From Hetaerina americana (lineage: Eukaryota; Arthropoda; Insecta; Odonata; Calopterygidae), in contig JAKTNV010000004.1 in the NCBI GenBank assembly GCA_022747635.1, positions 84,549,552-84,613,551 of the forward strand: DNA of 64,000 nt. The letters run 5' to 3'. A program made the translations under genes and the position numbers. Under the pieces are notes generated by a model, which was not told the origin of the DNA, made no database searches, and saw only the letters and a program-made list of their open reading frames with translations. This document shows, in pieces, positions 22,620 to 35,626 of the stretch. Each line of letters opens with the position of its first letter. The stretch's first letter is position 1.

Positions 22620-23334
22620 CGAGTGGGTATCGCAACATTTTAATTGTTGCTAAAAATATAATCGAGATAGAAAATGAATTTTTATTTTTAATCTAAAGAC
22701 TTTTCTATGTAGTCTCCATGGCTATTTCACCTTACGAAGGCCATTATTGCAGAGATCATAGCAGATTGCGTCGAAAACCATTGTTCTACCTGTTGAATTA
22801 CATTATTTTCGTTGTAAAATCTCCAACTTTGCAATGGTTGCCAAAGTTGTGGTAATTAAAAAAAGTTGCTTTAGTCAAAATCGGGAGAATAGAGTGGATG
22901 TGGTAAAATGTCAAAGCCAAACTGCTTTGATTGCCAGTTTTTGCTTCTGAAAATGAGTCAGTGATCGAGTAACCCAGCGTGGTGACACCTTTGACATGCG
23001 CAGTTCTTCATAATTTTCCACAAACGGCCATGACTAAGATTAGTTTCATGAATAATAATTGAATGATTGCTCGTCGGTCTAATAGGATAAAGTCCTCCAC
23101 TTTCTTCACTGTGGCAGCATTGTCGACGAGTGATGGTCATCCACTTATTAGATCGTATTCACATAGGGCATGTGGCCAGTTTTTTTTCTAAATTTCTTTT
23201 CCACTTCACAGCTCTGTTGTATAACGGACTATTACAACATAATGTAAATAAAAGTCAATGAATATTCAGAATAACTTTCATCCAAAAATGTCGGTTTTTC
23301 TTAGCAATAATTACTTTAAAATGAGACTCCCACG
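22620..23334 (-). mobile_element. mariner-like relic, family shared with 56.5 kb
   Basis: Flanking TA dinucleotides at 22618-22619 and 23335-23336 surround imperfect terminal repeats (left CGAGTGGGTATCGCAAC; right, opposite strand, CGTGGGAGTCTCATTTT; both reach a TTGCTAA block). On the minus strand, transposase scraps are seen: LSHGRLWKIMKN and MSKVSPRWVTRSLT (end of DNA-binding domain) and, near 22690-22705, HGDYIE, the transposase C-terminus. The catalytic region is deleted or unrecognisable. The left terminus aligns with the left terminus of the element at 56523, indicating one family. Confidence 0.7.
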
Positions 23335-23336
23335 TA

Positions 23337-26300
23337 TAGTCGAATCATTGCCTTTGTGTTCAACATCACAGGCAAATTAACTAACAGTTGGCCTGCTTAT
23401 TGACCAATGTAACACCTTAGTGTGGCTTCTTTATGAGTAATGGAAAAAGGATCAGCATGATATTCTGTAGAACAAAGAAGATGAGGCTGCATTGGACATT
23501 TTTTTCCAAACAAATTTACCGTCTAAGTAGCGGAAGTAAAAATGAAAAGACAGAAAATCATAGGCCAAGGCCAGAATGAATAGAGCAGATTGTTAAAAGT
23601 TTAGAGGAAGAATAATACTTGGAAATTAAAAGAATAGCAAGTGGCCGAGCCGGATGAAGGGGGTTAATTAAGGGTGACAGGCCGATTATAAGATTTCTGA
23701 CACGAAGTAGGTGAACCATAAATAAGGGTGACAATTTAAAATGTGGGGCGCATATAGATTTCCTCTCGGCATTATTTTTAGTTTTGTGAAAAAATAAGGT
23801 CATGCTTACCCTCCAATTTTCTATTTTCTTCTACGTAATAGGCCTCTTAATGTCAAATCCCATCAGCACCGTTGTCGCAAATTGTGTGTCCGTAATCAGC
23901 CATGAGATATATGCCATCCATTTAATAATCCCTTGTTTACCAGGAAGTGATACCATCCCACATTAATTAATTAATTAAATTTCTCTTAGGTGACATTAAG
24001 CATGCGTTATTTTTTTAAATATTTACAATCGTCGTAAAGAATTCACTTTGTACTTTTTTCCTGCTAGTCATGTATGCATTTCACAAAAAAAATTGCAAAA
24101 TTTTAAGAGAGTGGTCCGGGATCATTCTTCAGTGCAGAGATATTTTATGGCAACGTGCCGGAAATGTCATGGCAGGTCACGTTGGGGGACAAAATGACTC
24201 GGTAGGGGCTTTTTTCCTCAGTGCCTGCTGACGTCGTTAAGTAATGGCGCGAGTCGACGACGGAAAGGTCGATTTCCATGAAGTCTCTCTTCCTCCCTCT
24301 GATAATACTCGCTTCCCTACATTCCTCTACCCACGGTTTTTTTCGTAAGTGCTACTTCGAGGAGGCTTTTGGGACCACCTTAATTTGTGACGAGCAGAAG
24401 AAGAGATGGAGAGGGAGAGCGGCGCATTCCGAAGGACTTTTCTATATCCTTCCAAGCGAGCACGTCGTAGCCAAGGAAAGGGAGTGAGTCACACAAAAGC
24501 CAGGAAGAGTAGATCTCCTCGCGCCGGCGGAATATTTCACGCGCTATCGGAAAACGGAGAGGCTGCGTCTCCGTGTTGACAGGGCGGGAAGGGGGTGGGG
24601 AAACATATTTGTGACTTCACCTCGCTAATATCAGCTTGGAAGGAGAAGTCCTTTGTTTTTTTCGAGTTCCTTTGGTCTCGTAGTTACCCATCAGAAGGTT
24701 GTTTGAGCAGAAATATTTGACGGGAGGCCGAGGTCGGTTTATTGCGTAAAGGTAAACCGGTGGCGCGCGGGTTCGAATCTTACGTCACCTAGTGTCGCCA
24801 ATTGATAGTATTTGTCGCTATCTGATTCTTTTTTTTATCTGTAGTGAAAGTGTTTAACTAGCGCACTTTGTTTGTGGAGTATCGCTTCAGTGGCATGGGT
24901 TTTAAATCCAAACAGTTACAAAATTAGCATTCGGCTGGGTATAAATATGATGGTTATCCAGACTAGAGCGTATGTTGACTCCCATCTCAAAGGAGGAATG
25001 ACTCTGGATGCCCTCGCGACCCAAAGGAGCTCAGCAAATTTCCAAAAATACGAAGTTAATGCGATGAAATAATTATATCTTGTTTCTGGTCCTAACTATT
25101 TACTTTTGTGCATTTAGAAAATTATAAAAATTCACAATTTGCAGTTTTTAATGGAGAAAGAAGAATTTTATTTCCACTGAAAGGACGAGTATCTTAACTA
25201 TTTTCTTACCTTTGGATTTATTTGTCAAGTTTTATGTTCTTTCATCAAACTAAAATTCACAAAAAATAGATCTTGAAATATTCTTTTTTTTAATTCAGGC
25301 ACGTTGATATGCTATTTGTAAAACAAAATGGTAGCTGTTAGACTCTATACCAGGTATCACTGATTTCAACCCTATGCAAAAATATCGTAATGATTTTGAA
25401 CGTTTGTGTGCTGCAAAATTTTCGTGTCCCTTCCCAGAAATCACGAATCAAATTTTACCTCAGTTATTTGCTATTTTTCACTTGAGTTTATTTAATAATG
25501 CTAAAATAAGCCGAAGTGAAGCCGTGGTGAATAATCCATGAGAAGAATCAATACTTCGTATTTCATCCTTGCAATCCTTTTGTTATTTTACTGTCACAAT
25601 TCAGATTATTAATCTAACTTAGGAGAGATTTTAAAGCCTTTATCGTATGGGTTCAGGACTTCCGGAGTTTGGAGAGAGTTATATAACAGCTGAGGGTATG
25701 ACCTGTGAAAAAATTGACATCAGAAAATATGTAGAACAGCGAGACAAGGAAAAAGTCGTGCATGAATGAAAAATTGTGGAAGGGGATGGAGAAATATCTT
25801 TTAGAAGAAATTGAAGATTCTTAATAATAGCGAACATTGATTTGTGATAAGAATGATCAATTTCAAATTTAATCCTAAGAAAAAAATTGAAAATTTCCCA
25901 CTATCGTAAGCTCTCTGTCAAAAATTGGAAATTAAGCCATTTAAAAGGACACCAAAGATCTTCCTTTTCCTTTTATGGTCAAAAACACTCCAACACTCTT
26001 CCCCCTCTCGAAGCTCTCCGTTAGAGTGTCACGGAGCAGTTGCGAATGCCGATAAATGGAATTGGAAACGGGAGGGGAGGAAGGGAGTCGGGCTTAGGCG
26101 GGGGAGAGGTATGGCTAGAATGCCATCCATCTGCGTCCGTCTCTCCACTTGAGCGTGGCCCGCACCTGTCCACCCATAAAGGCCCGCATCAAACGCCGGT
26201 CGACCCCAATTCTCGCCTCGCCTGACTCCCCTCAGCCAAGAGGGAGAGGAGAGTTACCCCTTCCAGGCCCAATGTACAAACCACGATGGCATACGCCCTC

Positions 26301-26709
26301 CCGTAACCCTTTCCCCTGCCACCTATTTCAAACCCTCGCACACCTGTCCCAATTAAAAGGGAACCTTTCCCGGAAATCAGCGACTTCCCCAATGTGAAGA
26401 GGAACCGTTTCTGATGGTACACGACTGCGTTGCCCCCTTTCCTTTGTCAAAATTTTGCAATCAAATTGCGAGCATCTTCAACACGTGTAGTTCACGTAGA
26501 CAGCCAATGTTTTGGACTAAAATAATAATAATACAAGCAGAGGAATTACATAGGTATATGAGGAATTTAAAGGATTACCCGAAAACTTAATTCATCTCCT
26601 AATATTAGAAGAATATGATCACTAAAGGTTTGAGAAGATTGAGCTGTTTTTAGGTTCAAGAACCCTAAGTTGGAGAAAATAGGATTAGCGTGGGCTTAGA
26701 GCAAACTTA
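23337..26709. other. Unassigned sequence with two GC-rich patches
   Basis: GC-richer patches lie near 24150-24680 and 26020-26440, with short frames (24278-24487, 25925-26397 in several frames) of no recognisable family. A tRNA B-box-like GGTTCGAATCT occurs at ~24769-24780 after a weak A-box region, possibly another SINE head, but too weak to call. The rest is AT-rich. Confidence 0.5.
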
Positions 26710-26990
26710 AGACATGTATATTAAGTTGGAGAATAACTGAGAGAATAGGCTGGATAAAGAGGAAAATAACAAAGAGGTGAATAAGGTAGTGGGAGAAAGG
26801 AAGTTCTTTGGAGGAAAGTCATTGAAGGCAGAAAGAGTTACCCGAGGCGATGTGGAGATTTAGTGGGATATTTAAATTTGCGACAGAAGGGAGGGATATT
26901 TGGTAAACTTTGAAGGGGAAGGAAGGGAACAAGAAGCTTTTATGAGCAGCAGAAATAGGGCAGGATATTAATAGAATTCGAAGAATGGAA
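26710..26990 (+). pseudogene. Possible LINE ORF2 C-terminal relic
   Basis: In shifting plus-strand frames I read RITERIGWIKRKITKR, NKVVGERKFF and EGYLVNFEGEGREQEAF. This order parallels RRMEKVKWTDRKTNEE, MVGEERGLL and EGRMLGKRGEGRERLWM of the LINE copy at 57.8-58.2 kb. Similarity is weak and stops are frequent, so this may be an old copy of that LINE or chance in a purine-rich stretch. The minus-strand frame 26819-27040 is its antisense. Confidence 0.35.
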
Positions 26991-29985
26991 TTCATCTGAG
27001 TGTTTATGGAGATGTTTATTTCCTGCAGAAGAGATTGCAAAAGTCAGCGTGGAAATGAAGCACTTTTTAATGGAGACCGAAGAAAAGCCAATTATTTTTC
27101 CCTTGCATGCTTTGGAATTTCAAGTAACAAATAAGTGAGAACTTTGACATAGATCCAAGTTCATTCTAAGAATAGATTAATAGCATCTCACGGTGCTTAA
27201 ACTCCTGTTAACATTTTGATGAGAGTTGTAAGTAAACTTGTAGTTTCCGTTGTATCACCTGTTATTGATCATCTTAGCCTCTTCAATCAAAGAATATTAT
27301 TTTTTAATAAACTAAATAAAGTGCAATTAATATTGCCAACCTATTAGTTTTATCATAAATAAATTTTTTGTGAAATAGCTTTTTAATGATATGGTTTTCA
27401 AAATGGGATAATTATATTTGTTTTGAGTGATTAAAATAAATCCTGAATCTTATTGACATCTTCTTTAGATATGACATTGCCGACGTTAGCACGCGCTTTT
27501 AACCAATTTGACCACAGGATATTTTATATTTTCTGCATTTTTCATTAGTTTTACTTCGTGGAATATTTTAAATTGCCGCAAGTCTGTTGGCTCCAAAGCC
27601 CGACGGGTGAGTCCAATATTCTCTGTCTCGTAAGTAGTTGCGTCATTTTTTTTACATTACTTTACAACAATAAGCATGGGGTATTTTTAAGAATGAATGC
27701 TATAATAATTTGTCTTCCTAAGAATCTTTTTATATCTCATTTTTTATATTTATACTCAGTATTTCTCCCGCTACTATTTTGACATCCAATATGGATCCTT
27801 CATTTGCAATTCTAAAATCTCCGAAACTCTGTGGGCCATTAGGATTCATGACTAATCCTGTAACACAAATATTTTTCAGTTGATTTTTCTTATAACTTTC
27901 ATTCCAAACTGATTCAAATTGCAATCAAGCTGTTTTCCCCGTTTGATGCTCTGTAATAATAACGAATTTCCATAAAGATTATGTACAAGTTCACTTGTTT
28001 ATCTAAAATTCTCGTTTAAGTTCTATTTCCCTGCTTAACAAAAGCATTGTGCCTGTGAACTTTTCAGTTTTCAGTTTTGACGTATATCCCCTTAATTCAT
28101 GCCTTAGAAGCATTTCCTCGGCGTATTTTCTTCTGTTCCTCTCCTCTCAACTTGTGGAACACGAACTTTTACTTCTTATTATTTATGTATCTTCTTTCAA
28201 CTCTATTGTGTACAACAGGATATCTGATTCAACTAGCAATTTCGGTATTGTTTAAAATTGGCTTCTATTGACTTATTCTAAATTAATTTCTAATCTAAAC
28301 GACTCATCTGCTTAGGTTTAGGATGAGTATGAAATTTATAACTATTGTCACACACATATGACTATACAATGTCTGTATAAATGTTCAATCTGGAAATGAC
28401 ATTGTTCTTTCACTTCGTCCATCATAGCCATAACTTTGAAAATGAAATAATTTAAATGTTGAAGCATTACAAAAGGCTATGTCTTTAAAATAAAAATAAA
28501 CCTGAGGGGAAAATGTTTCTCAATAAGGTGCTTATTTTCTTAAAGTAAGAAGTTTTTACTTTAAAAATCCTTGCAAATTCCATGAAAGCTTTTAATGTTT
28601 GTTTTTGTAGGTGTAGTTTTTCCATTGTTTCTCTCTTTTACATTCCTTTTGTTCTAAGAAGCAGGACTTCGAATTTTTAAGTATTTCTGGAGGTTGTAAA
28701 TCACTTCCTTTTCGGCCCAATCCTGTTTCATTAAATCATAACTGATAACCTGGTAAAAGCTCCTCCATTACTTTGCTCAAAGGGAATCAGTTTCTACATG
28801 GTTTTTATTAAGAGGGCACTTTAATTGAAAAATTATACTATTGTCCGTTTTCATCACATTTGGAAATTCCTTAAACCTAGTTAAAATAAACGATATTTTT
28901 GTGTAAGCTCAGTTGAGCGTCTAGGCAATTTCTTGCTAATACATAAAATCCAGTATCTCTATAAGGCAAACCTTCCAAACTGTATTCAGGAAAAAATGTG
29001 TAAAAGTTTCCTTTCAGAGATTATATTCTATGGTTTAAATGAAATTGAGGGACTCCCGAATTTAAATTTTTGCTTGAACTCAAAAGAGTTTAAGAATGTC
29101 ATTCATCCTTAGTCTCGTAACAATTGCTATTATTATCGCATGATTTCAATCAGACAATTCAGTGCTTCAATAAATTTTGAATTATGATTTATTTTTATCA
29201 GTTCATTGCGGCTTTTAATAACGGGAATAGCTGCGTTTTTTATTCCCTTAGTCATTGGAAAAATGTGAAAGCTTTGAGAAAGGTTTCAGAAAGGTCCCAA
29301 GAGATCTGACAAAGGAAAGTTCTCAATTAAGCGGAATCGTTTTCTTCTGAATGCCTTAACTGTGTCAAATAGCAGAGTTTAAGGCTATGAGCATTCCAGA
29401 GGGATTGCAGAATGGGATGGAAGAGAAGGAGTGGGTGTGGGGACGATGATGCGTTTATGGCCACGGTGATCGGGAGAGACTCTTTTGGAGCGAGTAGGGC
29501 GGTGCGTAGAAATGGTGATGAAACGGGGTCAGGTATGAAAACATCTTTCGAGGGCCGTCAAATTTGAAAACCTGGAAACTCGTTATCGGTCGCTTTTTCG
29601 AATGTTTTGTGCTCGCTCTTGAGGAGGAGAAGTATGCATTGTGATGAAACAAATCGCAATCCGCACTGTCTCGTTGCCGTAGGTCACAATTCTCCCCTCA
29701 ATCGGATAACGAAGTTTCCATTTCCTTCAGTTTGTTCGAAAAAAGACCCTGGATGTTTTATCCGGTGGAGGGGAATCGCGGATGAGCGCGGCAACTCCGA
29801 GTCTCTGACAACTCTCTGCGCGGCAACTCCGAGATTTCTGAGTCTCCGAGAGTCTCAGAAATCAACAGTTGAAAGGAAACATTTGAAGAAAGCTCCTGTC
29901 TCGAGAAAAATTGAAGGAGGAAGCGTTTTTATCAACGTAGCAGTTATGGGGAAAGTATTTGGCCCAAAGCAGTCAGTGTCATTCC
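26991..29985. other. Unassigned sequence
   Basis: AT-rich to ~29.3 kb, then GC-richer 29.4-29.9 kb. Frames at 27558-27782, 28049-28271, 29455-29652 and 29607-30071 have no recognisable domains; the last runs into the SINE at 29986. A local duplication GCGCGGCAACTCCGAG at ~29787 and ~29818 adjoins a short palindrome starting GATTTCTGAG (~29834-29864). Confidence 0.5.
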
Positions 29986-30305
29986 AAGAGACTACGGGAG
30001 ATGCCACGACAAAAACTTTTGACTTAATCATTCGCAAATATGCATTACAATGCAACAATTTCATAGAATGAAAATCATTCGCCTTGACTGGGATCCGATT
30101 ACGATCCGAAGGCGAATGATTTTTACATTGACTTTGTATGAACGGCATTTCGTCACAACATCTTGTTTCTTTAAATCCCCCAAAATTTTGGAGTGTAAGA
30201 GGACGCCTCGACAGCTGGCTAAAGCGCTCGGGCGGACATTGTGGGATTTGGATTCGAATCCCGATCAATGTGAATGATTTTTACATTCTGATGTTGTTGC
30301 ATTGT
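29986..30305 (+). mobile_element. Complex tRNA SINE with inverted units, copy 3
   Basis: Starts with the family head (CCAAGAGACTACGGGAGATG, cf. 4840), then an antisense copy of the tail and part of the tRNA unit (30041-30097). A sense tail (30109-30135), ~60 bp of extra sequence, and a full sense tRNA-like unit with B box GGATTCGAATCC (30250-30261) plus tail ending GTTGCATTG follow. The arms AAAATCATTCGCCTT (30071-30085) and AAGGCGAATGATTTT (30109-30123) are perfectly complementary. Flanking AGTCAGTGT at 29971 and 30306 resembles a target duplication. It appears to sit within LINE sequence that resumes at 30306. Confidence 0.7.
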
Positions 30306-30890
30306 AGTCAGTGTTAGTTCCTATTCCAAAAAATTGAGAAGACAGCCATATGTGAGGACAGCAGAACAATTGGTTTGACTTCGCACGCAGATAAAGTGGT
30401 ATTTCGGATCATCAATAAGAGGATAGAGAGGAGAGTTCAGCGGATTATCAGTTGGGGTAAAGGAAGCGGAAATTAGGTATCTGAGACCTATGCATTTATC
30501 ATACGGCTCAGGTGCAAGGGGGGATGATGAGTCGGGACGGGTAACATAAGAAAGAGAAGAAAGACAGGGGAGTACATTTTCCCCTGAGTTATTCAATGTT
30601 TATTTAGAGTAAACGGCAAGAAAAGAAATAGAAATAACCGTTGGAAGGAATAAATGTCGGTGAGGAATTCACAAAACAGTTGGTTTGGCTGGTGACAAAG
30701 CTTTAGGTTGTCAGTAAGTCAAGGGTAGAAAAACATACTGAGCGCGTGTATTAGTATATGATGAGAATAAATAAAAATAAAATAAAGGTGATGTGATTTT
30801 TGAGAAAGAAGAAGGCTAAGTTAAATATTGAAAGAGTAGTTTATAAATTAGAGTAGGTGGAACAGTTTACAGTACATGTACTTTAAGTCA
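30306..30890 (+). pseudogene. LINE reverse transcriptase relic
   Basis: Plus-strand frames give VPIPKK-like sequence, then GLTSHADKVVFRIINKRIER, a standard LINE RT start region. After an internal deletion, RGV...PLSYSMFI (cf. RGVRQGCPLSPLLFNIYVE) and GLAGDKAL follow, the latter where RFADDKAL is expected, so one catalytic Asp is replaced by Gly. MRINKNKIKVM, then KLE.VEQF, closes the recognisable part. Multiple stops and frameshifts. It lacks motif A and the C-terminal domain. The SINE at 29986-30305 adjoins its 5' side. Confidence 0.75.
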
Positions 30891-33800
30891 CCAAGCATGT
30901 TTCCCGTAAAATTGCTTAGACTGTTTAAACGCCTCCATTCTCACCTCCCTCCCCCTACCCCCAAAGACACGCTTCTGCAGCTCAGAGCCCGGGGAGCAGT
31001 TTCTTCCCATCGGCCGTGAATAAAAACCACTATTTCCGTCCACAAAAGAGCTATAGCTTATCCACAAAAGAGTATTGTTATTCTTGGTAGTTGCTATTTA
31101 TAATAGAAAAACTAGGCTCTGAGCATAAGATAGGAGACAAAAGTATTAAAGTACAGGGTGCGGAAACATACATTTTTTAATAGCCTTTGCGTTTAAAAAA
31201 AGAAAGTTATATTGCCGCACCCCGTAAAACTGGGTGATTACCAACTGAAAATTTAGACATGTTCAATTTTTTATAAAGAGGAATGCAAGCCTTTAATTGT
31301 TGCTCACCCTTCTGATTCTACTCAAATAGGTATGTAAGCGTTAAGACTTTCTATCAACCAACATAAAATGGAAAATTTAATGTGAATGAACAACTGTCAT
31401 CAGGAATGATGGAAATAATTATGATCCTTTTTCAAAATTGGGTCAGCGATGTTAGATTAAAGTGTTAAGAGGTAGGACGAAATTATTCTATTAATCTTTG
31501 TCCTAAGTAATCATAAGAGTTGTTGAGTTACTCTCAGCTAATTTCAGGAAATTACTTAAAATTAAATTCTGGAATGCGTCAGCAGAAGTCATATATATCT
31601 ATAGGTATACTCTTGGCTTTCAAAAGCTTTGGGGTGCGTGTGTTAGAGTAAGAAAAATGTATACGTGGCACAGTTGCGATTCTTGGAAGTCTGTCATTTT
31701 TTAAATGTCATGAGCCCTGATTTCCTAGAATGGGTGGTGAGTGAATTTCTAACATTAAATGATTCCGGCAGTCCATTTTGCATTTTGCTTACGAGTTCAT
31801 CATTCATAACATTACAAGATATTTTGTACAAGTTCCGAGTCTATACGAACTATATTATCATCCAGCCATTACCAATAACTCTCTACAATCATACCTAAAT
31901 TATACATAATTTTCAATAATACGTAAAATCCAATTATGACCTTAAACTTGGAATGTGTATTCCTAAGATTTTATACGTCTCATTCTTCTTTATCTTTTCT
32001 CTTTCTTTTATTAGGATCTTCATTCCTTGATTCTTTAACCCACCTTGTGAAATCTATTTTTTATTGAACTTTACCACATATTGTATGTGCATATTATCAT
32101 TGCCTTTGTTTTTAAGTTCACAATTATTTACGTTATCTTTCATTCAGCTACTGTATGGTAAAGGTTGGCGGTGAATTTTCATCATGACAAAATTATGCTT
32201 AAATTTAGTTTTAAAATATTTAATCCATTCTTTGTTTAGCTATATATGTAATTAAGCTATATATTTAATGTTCAGCTATATTCAAAATTAAATTATATTC
32301 CAATCAATCATTCAGAAAGCAGCTATCATATTTGATTTGAGAGCTTTGGGAGAATAAAGCACTTTTATCCATTTTATGAATGAAATATTTCACACGAACG
32401 ACAGTTTCTGCTGTATCATATAACGGCTAATAACATGAATATGAAGTATTTATTTAATCGAGAAAGGTCTTTGGCATAATAAGGGAATATAGATTAGTGT
32501 AATCCACGCTACATTTGAATATTTTGCCCCAATTCCCCGCAGAATGCAAATTTTTTTTCAATATTGGCTTCGTGAACCAAAAAAGATCCAGCTGATTCCT
32601 ATTGTCAAAATAATCGCCTCGCATTCACTTGATTTATCCATTTAAAAATAAGAAAACCATCCTTGTAATAAAACAAAATGAATTGCGAATTAGTTCATTC
32701 TAGCAGAGCTTGAAAGTATTACGTTTCGTATTCCAACTTGTCTATTAAGTGTTAATTGTCTTTCAAAATAACTATTTTATGTTAAAAATTTATTTCTGTT
32801 TGTTCAAACAAAAACGAATATTGGGGTTTATTTTGAAAAATTATAAAGCATCATTTTTATAAGCGTACGATTGCGTACAAACCGGATGTAAGGTTGTTTT
32901 GTTAGGAGAGACGAGGAAATGCATCGTTGTACCATTGTACAAGGCTCTGTCCCTCCAAAGCACACTTTCACCAGCACGACTGATGCCAACATCATTATAA
33001 ATAAACTTTTAAAAAATTTGAATGGAGAAAATTTTAATTGCAGCATTTACTGTATGGATAAATATCCGGATAAAACTGACAAGATATAAGCAGATTGGGT
33101 TTTTGAAAAGCATGCGCCAATTTTCATCCATCGCTTTCCATTGTACGGTAGCAAAGAAGGTTACCTTGACAGCCGAGAAGTCTTAAATCGACCACGGGGT
33201 CGCATTCTCGAAAGAAAGTAAGGATTGTCGCTCGGCTGGTAGAGATTCTTTGTCTTGCGGCATTATTTCATTTCAACGTCCCAAAGAACCACTCAATGAA
33301 CTCGGGTCGGAGGTGGAATTCCAAAATTCTAAAGATTTGATTCATAGAGATGATGACTCAATGAGAAGGAATTTCTCGGAGAAAATCTTAAAAGTAGCGC
33401 GCATTCGAATCTCGTGGCACGTACAAGGAGACGGTACATGTACGAATGGCTATTACTTTGAGTCGACATTTAACGTTCGTCGAAGATGAATTCAGAGAAT
33501 TGCAATCAAGAATAAACGCATAGTATATCGCAGTATCATTCAGGCACACCGCACGCTAGGGTTTAATGTAGTTTTCACGATTGTTATTTAAGTACTCTAG
33601 ATCAAATGAGAGAAACTTCCAATTCTTTTAAAATTAAATGAAAATGCATCACATCGTGCGTGTAGGTCTGAAAGATGGTTTGCCATGCTGAAACCTTGTG
33701 TTTTTAGGTGTAAGGTAAACGATGCATTTTTGATTATCATTTACTCCTATTCTCTCCTCTCTTTTCTGTGAAATACTATTTTCTTTCTTCGCATATTGTT

Positions 33801-35469
33801 TTTGCGCATAAATATTATAATTAGTGTCTTCATCATCAGCTGCACGGTTTAGGCCAATTGATCTTAGTATTGTAGATCTATGTTCAATATTGTTTTTCCG
33901 ATTATTTCTGTTAGTCTGTTGAGAATGCATACGATCGCTGTTTTTGTGATTATTTGTACATTCATTTCTCAAAATTATTGCTCCCAGTTGAGTTTATGCT
34001 CATTTACTCTTTCAGCTATCGAAACGATGTCTAGCTATTCTCGTTTGGATTGATATGTCAATCTTTCCTCTAAAACTTTAACGGATCGAAGAAACGTAAC
34101 ATTGACTGATGCAATTTTTTAAATATCTCTACATGTTAGCATTTATGTCTCACAGCTTTATAGAGAGGCAGTTATTCCTTTTCTTCATACCATTTCAAAA
34201 CTATATATTCTCTTTTTATTTAAAACTTCATCTAAAGGTAGGAGACCCTGCTTTTTTATTTTCTTTCTTTGGTTTTGTTAAATGATGTGTCATATCCTGG
34301 ATATTTAACGCCTTGGTGGAGACTGATCACTTAAAATTTTTTCGATGAAATGATAATTCCGTGCTTAAATGTCATGACTTTTGTTTCTGAATAAAGTTGC
34401 GGTTCTCAACTATACCCGTCGGTTTACGCTTGCTTCCCGCAAGATCATTCATTATCAGTTGTTGCTAAGAAGATACTGCAATCATATTTTCTTGCTGCAA
34501 ATTTATTTCTTTTGAGCTTGTTTTATCAGATCTCAAATCTGAAATGGCGGATTTATTAATAAATTGGACGAAAATTGAAGGGGGTTCAAGCTGTCACTGC
34601 ACTATGTTTCAATTCTTGCAATATTACAATTCTTCTGTTTTGTCCCGTAATTTTATTTTATACATATTCCAAATTTATTAAATTACATAGTTTTCTTTAC
34701 CATAGACGGTTTACCGTGCTGTGATATGCCGGATATGAGGAAATTTAAAATTCCGACACCCGCATACAAAAATGACGGCCTCTCCCGAACCGAAATTTGT
34801 ACTATAATGTTGATTGATTTGCGAAGTAGTGGAAAATTAATTGGAAATTATCAATAAACATTTTATATTTTTTGATGGTGCACCTGCAATTTATCGAAAG
34901 CATCGAAAGTGTGAGCATTATAGCCCCTCCCAGGCCAGACGTTATATGTTGGCGGTCGTCAGTCGGAGCGTGCTCACGGCCGCGCGCGTGACTCAACCCG
35001 GGGCGGGCGGAGACGCATGAAGAAGCGTGCTCACACCACGATGGCGTGAGACAGGCGCATTTTGTCGGTATGAGAGGGATGGGAGGCATCAAGGAGATTG
35101 ATGCGGGCGCCGCTGGTGTGTGCAACCTTTCTCAGAGGCGCGAGAGAAGGAAGGAAGGATTCCGGGAAGGCTTACGGGGGCACCGCCGCGAACGGGACAA
35201 AAAAAAAGCTCACGCGCAGTAATAAAGCGTCCTTCCCCTTACTCACCTCCCTCACGGTCGCGGAGCAAAGGGTTTCGTCCGAGTGGAGGTAATTATCGGG
35301 AGCCCATGCTTCCGTTCACGAACCGTAAAGCTGGTAAGTAGGGCAGCGGCGATGCAAAAGAGGGAGCACATAACGTAGGAGGAAGAAGGAAACCCAGCGT
35401 TAGGCCGGACGAAAGAAACTATTGAACTGAAGTACATATGCGTTGGAGTGGTAAAATTAACCAAACTTT
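30891..35469. other. Unassigned sequence
   Basis: AT-rich for most of its length. Frames at 31665-31898, 32828-33046, 33250-33489 and 33649-33972 have no recognisable family. 34900-35340 is GC- and CpG-richer with overlapping frames (34802-35125, 35098-35341) that look like chance. Confidence 0.5.
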
Positions 35470-35626
35470 ATGAAAAGTTCATCAAACCCGATGAAAAATT
35501 CTTACATATCCATTAAAAGCTATAATAATAGCACTTGCCTTAGTGGTTTTCTGGTAACTTACTATTTAAAAGAATACGTTTTTCGCATACGCTCACGTAC
35601 GATGCTAATATATTCAGTAAAAAACA

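Noticed and set aside
24730..24800. Another tRNA-derived SINE head
   Set aside because: Only the B-box-like GGTTCGAATCT is convincing; the A-box region and body are not.
29607..30071. 154-codon gene
   Set aside because: Its 3' third runs into the SINE and the remainder has no recognisable domain; the opposite strand is also open (29855-30268).
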